NCBI GenBank assembly: GCA_946530775.1
Contig: CAMNAH010000038.1
Coordinates: forward strand, 1 to 8,622
Source of the DNA: an uncultured Coriobacteriales bacterium
GTDB lineage: Bacteria; Actinomycetota; Coriobacteriia; Coriobacteriales; Atopobiaceae
Reading direction: 5' to 3'
Length of the DNA stretch: 8,622 nt
Shown: positions 1 to 5,224 of the stretch, piece after piece
Layout of the letters: every line of letters begins with the position of its first letter
Position numbering within the stretch: the stretch's first letter is position 1
Made by a program: the position numbers and the translations under genes
Notes under the pieces: model-generated
Database searches by the model: none
What the model saw: only the letters and a program-made list of their open reading frames with translations
Told to the model about the DNA's origin: nothing

Positions 1-18
1 AATACGGCCTCAAAAGTT

Positions 19-59
19 GCTCCGTTCATAATCGGTGTACTCCGTTCGCGAACGGTGCA
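19..59. repeat. 41-bp double-palindrome extragenic repeat, copy A
   Basis: This is one of three copies (others at 1220-1260 and 1281-1321) of a 41-bp element made of two tandem, roughly 20-bp palindromic units with core CCGTTC-nn-GAACGG. The second unit contains the perfect 14-bp palindrome CCGTTCGCGAACGG at 42-55. Positions 5-18 resemble the spacer that precedes copy C (GGCCT, then an A-run, then GCTCCGTTC), so the window probably opens inside a longer array. The function is unknown; it could be a REP-like dispersed repeat or a protein-binding site. Confidence 0.75.
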
Positions 60-275
60 ACCAGCTGGGGCCTGGAAACCGCCCAAGCCCCAGGAATTGG
101 CGAATTGCGCAGGGCTCGTGGATTCCCGCATTCTCGAAAAAGCGCATGTCCAACCCAAAACAGCACCTTTGACCAGCACGTCTCTCAAAATACTGTCAGC
201 TCGCCGCACGTTCAATGACAGCTTGCCGACACATGCGCCTGCTATCCTTCCGCAACCACGTCGGAAGGATCGATC
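60..275 (+). other. Leader region upstream of the DUF559-like gene
   Basis: No convincing gene lies here. A 7-bp inverted repeat CTGGGGC/GCCCCAG (65-71 with 87-93) has a 15-nt loop but no T-run after it. A TTGACC at 169-174 is followed by an AT-rich stretch at 187-194, but the spacing is too short for a convincing promoter. CTGTCA (193-198) and TGACAG (216-221) form a loose inverted repeat. The region ends in the hairpin that holds the Shine-Dalgarno of the next gene. Confidence 0.4.
244..270 (+). promoter_or_regulatory. Hairpin sequestering the ribosome binding site
   Basis: ATCCTTCCG (244-252) and CGGAAGGAT (262-270) are perfect reverse complements separated by 9 nt. The right arm contains the Shine-Dalgarno GGAAGG (263-268), 7 nt before the ATG at 276. 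Formed in the mRNA, the stem would hide the ribosome binding site. As DNA it could equally be an operator for autoregulation. The structure is seen directly; the regulatory role is inferred. Confidence 0.5.
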
Positions 276-1184
276 ATGTACGCCGTTGTCTCTCACGCAA
301 GCGCCTTCAGATTCCTCGATCTGAGCGCCCGTCTCGTCCCGCCACCGGAATACCGCTTTCCCGTCAAGCCGTTCGATGGGGGAGACGAGCTGACATTCGC
401 CCGCTCGAAAACCGAGCTGTCCGCGTTCCCGACCGCGCGCTTCTCGTTCGACGAATCCCCCGTGGACATCCTCGTTCCCGATCACGACCAGCGCCGGCGG
501 GTCAAAGCCTATCGGTGCCGCTCTGCAGGCGGCATGCTTCCGCCCGGCTCGCTCATGGACGCGGGGCATGGCATGCTGGTTGCGAGCGCGCCGCTTCTCT
601 TCGTGCAGCTCTGCCAGGGAAAAGACCTCCTCCAGAGCATCAGGATAGGATGCAACATCTGCGGGAACTATTCGCTCGACCCCGAGAGCCCCGATGGCGT
701 GACCAAGCGCAGGCAGCTTGCGTCAAAACGGGACCTCGAGACGTTCCTCGAGCAAGCTCGCCATCTGCGCGGATCGCGCAACGCCTCCGCCGCGCTCCCG
801 TGGGTGCTCGAACACGCCCGCTCGCCAAAAGAGGTCGAACTCGGGCTGGTCTTCTCGCTGCCCGAGCGCTTGGGAGGCTTCGGGTTCAAGCAACCGCAGC
901 TCAACGGACGCGAGGAGATCGGCGCCGCAGCCCAAGCTATCAGCGACGACTATGCCGATAAGATCGATGTCTACTGGCCTGACCAGCGCTTCGGGTTCGA
1001 GTATGCGAGCTACGCGAACCATGGCGACATCCGAAAGATTGGGCATGACCAGCGTCGCGCGTTGGCGTTGCGCGAGATGGGCATCCATATTGTTCAGGTA
1101 ACCGATGAGCAGCTGGGAGACCCGCATCAGCTGCTCGCGCTCGCACATATCCTCGAGGAATACGGGGTCCCGAGGGTATCATGA
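276..1184 (+). CDS. DUF559/Vsr-like C-terminal domain protein, AbiEi-like layout
   Basis: 302 residues. The start at 276 is supported by GGAAGG 7 nt upstream. The C-terminal third resembles DUF559-type proteins of the PD-(D/E)XK/Vsr endonuclease superfamily: an acidic lead-in helix SPKEVELG (183-190), a GGFGFKQPQLN segment (200-210), then IDVYW (230-234, D231), a strand ending in FEY (241-243, E242), H249, D258 and R260-261 in a helix, and a last strand GIHIVQVT (269-276). Canonical members have EYDG at the E-Y position; here it is EYAS, so catalysis is uncertain. The N-terminal half (about 62-130) resembles the middle region of AbiEi-like proteins (VDILVP; then a hydrophobic segment ending LLFVQL) and includes CNICG (126-130). 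It has no partner toxin gene, stands alone between repeats, and overlaps a following short reading frame by ATGA. The function is unknown; it may be a nuclease-fold DNA-binding protein or a defence-related orphan. Confidence 0.75.
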   Translation: MYAVVSHASAFRFLDLSARLVPPPEYRFPVKPFDGGDELTFARSKTELSAFPTARFSFDESPVDILVPDHDQRRRVKAYRCRSAGGMLPPGSLMDAGHGMLVASAPLLFVQLCQGKDLLQSIRIGCNICGNYSLDPESPDGVTKRRQLASKRDLETFLEQARHLRGSRNASAALPWVLEHARSPKEVELGLVFSLPERLGGFGFKQPQLNGREEIGAAAQAISDDYADKIDVYWPDQRFGFEYASYANHGDIRKIGHDQRRALALREMGIHIVQVTDEQLGDPHQLLALAHILEEYGVPRVS

Positions 1185-1219
1185 CCGCTTTGAAGCCTGG
1201 TGTGGGACAAGGGGTGGGT

Positions 1220-1260
1220 GCACCGTTCGCAAAAGGTGTACTCCGTTCACGAACGGTGCA
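1220..1260. repeat. 41-bp double-palindrome extragenic repeat, copy B
   Basis: This is the second copy of the 41-bp element, in the same orientation as copies A and C. It reads as two tandem units, each CCGTTC...GG, the second with CCGTTCACGAACGG. A 20-bp spacer (1261-1280), itself an imperfect palindrome around AGGCCT, separates it from copy C. Confidence 0.75.
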
Positions 1261-1280
1261 GTTTTCAGGCCTTAAAAACC

Positions 1281-1321
1281 GCTCCGTTCATGAAAGGAGT
1301 ACTCCGTTCGCGAACGGAGTA
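1281..1321. repeat. 41-bp double-palindrome extragenic repeat, copy C
   Basis: This is the third copy. Its second half is the perfect 20-bp palindrome ACTCCGTTCGCGAACGGAGT at 1301-1320, the cleanest unit in the window. The copy is closest to copy A in sequence and shares A's upstream spacer, so A and C are equivalent positions of a repeating pattern of about 61 bp (41-bp element plus 20-bp spacer). Confidence 0.8.
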
Positions 1322-1324
1322 GAC

Positions 1325-1432
1325 GGAGCCGGGCGAGCCCCCGGAGCAGGGCGGACTTTCGGAGCAGGGCGGACTTTCGGAGCAGGACGGCCCTTCGGAG
1401 CAGTGCTGGCCCCCGGAGCAGAGCAAACGCCA
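1325..1432 (+). repeat. 18-bp tandem repeat array ahead of comF
   Basis: Five full 18-bp units start at 1325, 1343, 1361, 1379 and 1397, with a decaying sixth at 1415. The units at 1343 and 1361 are identical (GGAGCAGGGCGGACTTTC); the outer ones have drifted. Every unit begins with GGAG, a Shine-Dalgarno-like core; the last one lies 13 nt before the comF ATG. In one frame the array reads as a Gly-Ala-Gly-Arg-Thr-Phe type hexapeptide repeat within an 84-codon open frame (1181-1435). That frame begins on an ATGA overlap with the upstream gene and ends on an ATGA overlap with comF. I see no other sign of coding, so I list the region as a repeat. The array may influence translation of comF, but this is inference. 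Confidence 0.8.
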
Positions 1433-2160
1433 TGAGCGCATCCCGTCTGGCGAGGATCGGCGATGCGTTCGCGGAGCTGCTCTGGCCCACGCGCTGCATA
1501 GGATGCGAATATCCCGACGAGCTGCTCTGCGAGCGCTGCCGAGCAGCCCTTCCGTGGATCTGCCAACGCTGGGCCTGTCCCGAGTGCGGCGCCCCCTATG
1601 GCTGGCTCACCTGCACCGAATGCGCCCACGAGTGGGAGCCGCGCGCCACCGTGTGCGCTTTCTCGTTCGAGGGCGTCGCCGCGCGCCTGGCGCCCACGCT
1701 CAAGGACCACCACGAGCTGCGCCTCGCACCCGTCATCGCTGCGGCCATGGCAACGGCGCTCGACGAGGCCGCATCCTGGCCCGCGCGCGACGGCCGCCCG
1801 CGCTTCGATCCCGCACATATCGATGCCATTTCGTTCGTGCCCGCCACCGCCGCGGCCTACCGTCGGCGCGGCTTCGACCACATGGAACTCGTCTCGCGTG
1901 CGCTCGCCGCCGAGCTCGACCTGCCGCTCGCCGATGTGCTCGTGCGTCCGCTCGCCCTCGACCAGCGCGGCCTTACCCGCGAGGAGCGCGCGGCCAACGC
2001 AGAGGGTACCATCCGCTCCCTCGAAGACCTCTCTCACCAGCGCATTCTTCTCGTCGACGACGTCATAACCACGGGCTCGTCCATGCGCGCGGCCACCCGC
2101 GCGCTGCTCGACGCAGGTGCCGCTGAGGTCACCGCCAGCGCATTATGCCGCGTTTGGTAG
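1432..2160 (+). CDS. comF: ComF family protein (phosphoribosyltransferase fold)
   Basis: 242 residues, the usual length for ComF/ComFC/GntX-type proteins. The N-terminus carries a cysteine-rich zinc-binding region: C22-x2-C25, C33-x2-C36, C44, C49-x2-C52 and C61-x2-C64. The C-terminal half is a type I phosphoribosyltransferase fold: YRRRGFDHMELVSRAL (143-158), the QRGLTREERAAN stretch (178-189) and the PRPP-loop RILLVDDVITTGSS (204-217). ComF is associated with DNA uptake and binds the late competence helicase ComFA in naturally competent Firmicutes; no comFA is seen here. The ATG at 1432 is the natural start because the cysteine module begins soon after it; the nearest Shine-Dalgarno-like GGAG is at 1415-1418, which is far. 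It is followed directly by the structured RNA and, one gene later, by hpf, an arrangement known in Gram-positive genomes. Confidence 0.9.
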   Translation: MSASRLARIGDAFAELLWPTRCIGCEYPDELLCERCRAALPWICQRWACPECGAPYGWLTCTECAHEWEPRATVCAFSFEGVAARLAPTLKDHHELRLAPVIAAAMATALDEAASWPARDGRPRFDPAHIDAISFVPATAAAYRRRGFDHMELVSRALAAELDLPLADVLVRPLALDQRGLTREERAANAEGTIRSLEDLSHQRILLVDDVITTGSSMRAATRALLDAGAAEVTASALCRVW

Positions 2161-2170
2161 GCAAGTTGCC

Positions 2171-2176
2171 TATAAT
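2171..2176 (+). promoter_or_regulatory. -10 box of the structured RNA
   Basis: A perfect TATAAT lies 10 nt after the comF stop codon. The expected transcription start, 7-8 nt downstream at about 2183-2184, coincides with the first base of the closing helix of the RNA below. No good -35 hexamer is seen at 16-18 nt spacing. A TG at 2167-2168 is one base too far upstream for a standard extended -10. Confidence 0.6.
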
Positions 2177-2182
2177 AAAGTA

Positions 2183-2440
2183 ACTGTTCCACCCTAGGTC
2201 TGTGGTTGCGGGCGCAAGCCCAAGTCCAAGGCAGACGAGGCCGAAGGGATCCACGTAAGCAGCGGCGTGAGCGCCTCTGCGATCATGGCTCGTCCTAGAG
2301 GTAAGACGCACCGCCCGTCATACTTATGAGGCATCCGGCCTCGCGGGCGAGAGCGGCGAAGTGGGGGGCCGTAGCCCCGAAGCCAAGCCGCCGGTGCGCG
2401 AGTGTGGGGTCAAAGACCAGGTCAGCTGGGGCGGAACAGC
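2183..2440 (+). ncRNA. Structured RNA between comF and hpf, probable raiA (SAR) RNA
   Basis: No plausible gene lies here, but the structure is dense. A closing helix pairs 2184-2197 (CTGTTCCACCCTAG) with 2426-2439 (CTGGGGCGGAACAG): 13 pairs with one U-G wobble and one A-C mismatch. Inside are: a hairpin 2198-2236 (GTCTG/CAGAC, TGG/CCA, and GGGC/GCCC capped by a GCAA tetraloop); an arm 2237-2291 (GAGgCC/GGCTC, GATC/GATC, then GCAG-GGCG/CGCC-CTGC with a TGAG loop); a hairpin GACG/CGTC (2305-2319); a domain 2331-2397 closed by GCA-CCGGC/GCCGG-TGC with a bulged T, containing CTCG/CGAG (2340-2351) and GGGGC/GCCCC (2365-2378); and GGTC-AAA-GACC (2408-2418). The 5' end falls just after the TATAAT box. 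Known raiA RNAs (called SAR in Clostridium) lie between comFC and hpf/raiA, which matches this location. The family call is from context; the pairing is seen by eye. Confidence 0.7.
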
Positions 2441-2483
2441 GTCTTCGTCGTGTCCGCTGACGAGAAGAGAACGAGAGGTTCGT

Positions 2484-3368
2484 ATGAAAACCCGCGGCCG
2501 CACTTTCCGCACCATCGTAAGCTGCGCCCTCGCCCTGTGCGTGGCCTGCTGCCTTTCCGCCTGCAATCCCAAGGAGAAGCTCGACGAGCTGCTCACGCCC
2601 ACGTCGGTGGCCGACGCCATCGCCGAGAAGGCCGCCCAGACCTCGCCCACGATCTTCTCGCCCACCATCATCCAGGACGGCTACCTCACGGTGGGCCTCC
2701 GCACGGCCGAGACCACCGCGCCGTTCTGCATCACGCAGGCCGACGGCGAGGTCATGGGCATGGACGTGGAGATTGCCTCGCAGATCGCCGACGCGCTCGG
2801 CCTCAAGGTGCGCTTCGTCAACGTGACCTCCATCGACAGCGCCCTCGGCGTTGAGTGCGACATCATCATGAACGTCGCGGCCGGCGATTCCGGTAGCGCC
2901 ATCGTGGTGGGTGCCTATGCCGAGAACGCCTCGGCGCTCTTCCGCAGGGGCGACCCCTCTATCGTGGCCGCCGCCGACCTCGAGGGCAAGACGGTGGGCC
3001 TGCAGACCGGCTCCGTCTCCCAGCACCTGATCGCCCAGAACGATCTGCGCATGCTCGAGACCAGCTACGAGAACCTCAACGAGGCCTTCGATGCGCTCGC
3101 CGCCGGCCAGGTCGACTACGTGTGCTGCGACCTCTATTCCGGCGCCTACCTGGCCTCCTTCTATGACGACATCTACATGGCCGGCACCATCGACGTGCCC
3201 ACGGCCGAGGGCATCGCCGTTGCCGCCGACAACACCACGCTGCAGGTCAACGTGCAGTCCGCGCTCGACACCATCCAGACCAACGGTCTGGGCGCCCTCG
3301 TGCGCGCCAAGTGGATCGCCGGCATGGCAAACGCCACCAACGCGAGCCAGATCCAGGGGCTCGAGTAG
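2484..3368 (+). CDS. Orphan amino-acid-type ABC transporter substrate-binding lipoprotein
   Basis: 294 residues from the ATG at 2484, chosen because it gives a proper lipoprotein signal peptide (basic MKTRGR, hydrophobic core 11-23, lipobox LSAC with C27) and has GAGAGG at 2473-2478. An upstream in-frame ATG at 2361 would run through the structured RNA and bury the signal. The mature part matches family 3 solute-binding proteins: GYLTVGLRTAETTAPF (66-81), MGMDVEIASQIADALGLKVRF (91-111), ADLEGKTVGLQTGSVS (164-179), and FDALAAGQVDYVCCD (202-216). The usual segment after the cysteine-aspartate (about 126-150), which in the family carries a T-x-x-R motif binding the ligand carboxylate, is shortened and lacks that arginine, so the ligand may not be a standard amino acid. 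No permease or ATPase gene is adjacent. It would be tethered outside the membrane and share a transporter encoded elsewhere, or act as a sensor. It ends before a strong terminator. Confidence 0.85.
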   Translation: MKTRGRTFRTIVSCALALCVACCLSACNPKEKLDELLTPTSVADAIAEKAAQTSPTIFSPTIIQDGYLTVGLRTAETTAPFCITQADGEVMGMDVEIASQIADALGLKVRFVNVTSIDSALGVECDIIMNVAAGDSGSAIVVGAYAENASALFRRGDPSIVAAADLEGKTVGLQTGSVSQHLIAQNDLRMLETSYENLNEAFDALAAGQVDYVCCDLYSGAYLASFYDDIYMAGTIDVPTAEGIAVAADNTTLQVNVQSALDTIQTNGLGALVRAKWIAGMANATNASQIQGLE

Positions 3369-3406
3369 CGCGCCCCCACACACGATTATTTGAAGAAACG
3401 ATAGAG

Positions 3407-3450
3407 CGGACGGTCCCGTCGGACCGTCCGTGTTGCTTTACCGTTTTGTT
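3407..3450 (+). terminator. Rho-independent terminator after the lipoprotein gene
   Basis: A perfect 10-bp stem CGGACGGTCC (3407-3416) / GGACCGTCCG (3421-3430) with the tetraloop CGTC is followed by a T-rich tail to 3450. It separates the lipoprotein gene from the hpf operon, so hpf needs its own promoter. Confidence 0.9.
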
Positions 3451-3567
3451 TGCGCCGTATTCCGAACTCACGTGAACCAAGGTCAATTCTCGGGTATGTT
3501 CTAGATAGGGCATCCTCCCGGAGAAATCCGGGTTTGCATAGCAGTAACCGCACTAAAGGAGGCAATT
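3451..3567 (+). promoter_or_regulatory. hpf promoter/leader with GAAA hairpin and anti-Shine-Dalgarno
   Basis: This is the only place for the hpf promoter after the terminator. No clear TTGACA/TATAAT pair is seen; TATGTT (3495-3500) and TAGATA (3502-3507) are weak -10 options. GGGTAT at 3492-3497 matches a sigma-B-type -10, but its -35 is poor. Downstream, CCCGGA (3517-3522) and TCCGGG (3527-3532) form a 6-bp stem with a GAAA loop, 35 nt before the start codon. CCTCC (3514-3518), overlapping the stem's left arm, is complementary to GGAGG (3558-3562) in the strong hpf Shine-Dalgarno AAAGGAGG (3555-3562, 5 nt before ATG). Hairpin and anti-SD pairing exclude each other. A small hairpin upstream of raiA/hpf has been described in Actinobacteria (raiA-hairpin motif); identity with it is unverified. 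Confidence 0.5.
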
Positions 3568-4155
3568 ATGGTCGACATTAGGATCTCCGGACGCAAGGTT
3601 GCAATCACCGACGCCCTGCGCGCGCACGTTGAGGAAAAGCTGGGGGCTGCTCTCAAAGTATTCGATATCTCGCCCATGACCTGCGATTGCGTGCTGCGAG
3701 TCGACAAGAATCCCTCCAATCTCGAGCGTAAATCCTGCGAAGTCACGGTGTTCGTGCGCGATAACGTGGTGCGCGTCGTGGCCTCCGGCGACGATATGAA
3801 CGCCGCCATCGACGAGGCCGCCGACAAGGTGAGCCGCCAGCTCCGCAAGTACAAGACCCGCGTGGTCGACCGTCGCCAGAAGGGCGGCCGCATCGCCGTG
3901 CCCGCCAATGTTGAGGACCTCGCCGACCTCATCATCCCCGGCGATGACGAGGAAGACGACGACATCCTCGTGCGCGAGAAGGTCATCGACCTGCCGCCCA
4001 TGACCGAGGAGGAGGCACTTGTCCAGACCGACCTGCTGGGACATGATTTCTATGTGTTTACCAACGCCACGACTGGCTTGATTAACGTAATCTACCATCG
4101 TAAGAATGGAGGCTACGGAATCATCAAGCCCAAGATCGAGGAGAACAATGAGTGA
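3568..4155 (+). CDS. hpf: Ribosome hibernation promoting factor, long form (HPF/RaiA)
   Basis: 195 residues, typical of long HPF. The N-terminal S30AE domain (about 1-100) begins MVDIRISGRKVAITDALRAH and is predicted to bind the 30S decoding centre in stationary phase. A charged linker (about 122-142, rich in D/E) leads to the C-terminal dimerisation domain (about 141-190) with the family signature: PPMTEEEALVQ (143-153), LLGHDFYVF (156-164) and NVIYHRKNGGYGIIKP (173-188). This domain drives 100S ribosome dimers in Gram-positive bacteria. The start is fixed by AAAGGAGG 5 nt upstream, the best ribosome binding site in the window. The last 8 bases overlap the start of the next gene, which implies translational coupling. 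It is the first gene of a four-gene operon and has a structured leader. Confidence 0.95.
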   Translation: MVDIRISGRKVAITDALRAHVEEKLGAALKVFDISPMTCDCVLRVDKNPSNLERKSCEVTVFVRDNVVRVVASGDDMNAAIDEAADKVSRQLRKYKTRVVDRRQKGGRIAVPANVEDLADLIIPGDDEEDDDILVREKVIDLPPMTEEEALVQTDLLGHDFYVFTNATTGLINVIYHRKNGGYGIIKPKIEENNE

Positions 4156-5209
4156 ACTAGCACCGGAGGAGGGCATCGCGCCTAAGCCGGAAGACGCCTA
4201 CGATCTGGAAGGCGTCACAACACCAAACCATAATTACGTCCCCACGGACGTCGTCAAGGCGGTGCGCGCGTTCAAGGCGCACCGCGACGTGCATATCATC
4301 GCCGACACCTGCGCCGACTTCGGATCGAAGATCGCCGATCGCCTGGGCATCGAGATCATCGGGTTCCCGTATGTGGTGGACGGCGTGGAGCACACCGACG
4401 ACATCTGGAAGTCCATCTCGTACCGCGAGTACTACGACATGCTGCGCGACGGCGCGCACGTCACCACGTCCGCCGTCACGCCGGGCTTCTACTACGAGGT
4501 GTTCGAGCGCGCGGCCAAGGAGGGAACGCCCACCATCTACCTGGGCTTCACCGGCGGCCTCTCGTCGAGCATCCATGCGGCCGAGCAGGCGCGCGACATG
4601 ATCGCCGAGGCGTACCCCGATTTCGAGCTCTACGTGCTCGACAACCTCTGCCCGTCCGCCTGCGCCGAGCTCCTGTGCGTGGAGGCCGTGCGCCTTGCCG
4701 GCAACGGCGCCTCCGCTAAGGAGCTCTACGACTGGGCGAGCGAGGCGCGCTACTACATCCAGGGATACTTCACACTCGAGAACTTCGACGCGCTGGCTGC
4801 CGGCGGGCGCATCCCGCCTGCGGCGGCGCAGCTCGGCGGCAAGCTCGACATCAAGCCCGAGCTCTCCTTCGACCTCAACGGCTCGCTCACGCTGAAGGGC
4901 ATCTGCCGCGGCCGCAAGAAGGCGCTCCGCGCGCTTATCGCCGATTTCCAGGAGAACTGGAGCCACGACCTCACGCTGCCCATCACGATCATGCATGCCG
5001 ATGCCGAGAAGGACGCCGACTGGCTCGAGGACCATCTGCGCCGCGAGAAGGGCTGCGAGGGCCTGCTCATCATGCGCAGCGTGATCTCGCCGGTCCTCGG
5101 CGCGCACGTGGGCCCGGGCATGGTGGCCGTGGGCTTCTGGGGCGGCGACCGCCGCGAGAAGCTCTCGCTCACCGACCGTATCGCGCGCAAGGTTCGCAGC
5201 CAGAAGTAG
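4148..5209 (+). CDS. DegV family protein (fatty-acid binding)
   Basis: 353 residues from the ATG at 4148, which overlaps the hpf stop by 8 nt and follows GAGGAG (4138-4143). An in-frame ATG at 4106 lies deep inside hpf and is rejected. After a 45-residue N-terminal extension that is unusual for the family, the DegV fold begins at VHIIADTCADFG (48-59). Motifs are TTSAVTPGFYYEVF (106-119) corresponding to the family's T-S-Q-P segment, IYLGFTGGLSSSIHAA (130-145), FDALAAGGRIPP (213-224), LDIKPELSFDLNG (233-245), GRKKAL (255-260) and GPGMVAVGFWG (322-332). DegV-family proteins bind a fatty acid, and in Firmicutes FakB members present it to the kinase FakA; no fakA is seen here. FTGGLSSS replaces the more common S-x-x-LSGTY, so ligand contacts may differ. 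Coupling to hpf is notable but its meaning is unknown. Confidence 0.9.
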   Translation: MSELAPEEGIAPKPEDAYDLEGVTTPNHNYVPTDVVKAVRAFKAHRDVHIIADTCADFGSKIADRLGIEIIGFPYVVDGVEHTDDIWKSISYREYYDMLRDGAHVTTSAVTPGFYYEVFERAAKEGTPTIYLGFTGGLSSSIHAAEQARDMIAEAYPDFELYVLDNLCPSACAELLCVEAVRLAGNGASAKELYDWASEARYYIQGYFTLENFDALAAGGRIPPAAAQLGGKLDIKPELSFDLNGSLTLKGICRGRKKALRALIADFQENWSHDLTLPITIMHADAEKDADWLEDHLRREKGCEGLLIMRSVISPVLGAHVGPGMVAVGFWGGDRREKLSLTDRIARKVRSQK

Positions 5210-5224
5210 ACGGAAGGCACATAC

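Noticed and set aside
42..55. LexA/SOS box
   Set aside because: The actinobacterial and Firmicute site is GAAC-N4-GTTC; here the halves are in the opposite order (GTTC-N2-GAAC).
55..324. 89-codon open frame on the plus strand
   Set aside because: It has no ribosome binding site, runs through repeat A and a hairpin, and overlaps the better supported gene at 276.
2198..2298. Short closing helix CTAGG/CCTAG (2194-2198 with 2294-2298)
   Set aside because: It competes with the 13-pair long-range helix, which is far more stable and fits the predicted transcription start.
2310..2320. Fragment of 16S rRNA (ACCGCCCGTCA)
   Set aside because: Only 11 bases match the conserved 3' region of 16S rRNA and the flanks do not; it lies in a hairpin of the structured RNA and is most likely chance.
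2361..2483. Upstream start for the lipoprotein gene at 2361
   Set aside because: It would place 41 residues before the signal peptide and run through the structured RNA; the ATG at 2484 has a ribosome binding site and gives a correct lipoprotein signal.
2295..3383. 362-codon open frame on the minus strand
   Set aside because: It is the antisense of the solute-binding lipoprotein gene, which has a signal peptide, lipobox and family motifs.
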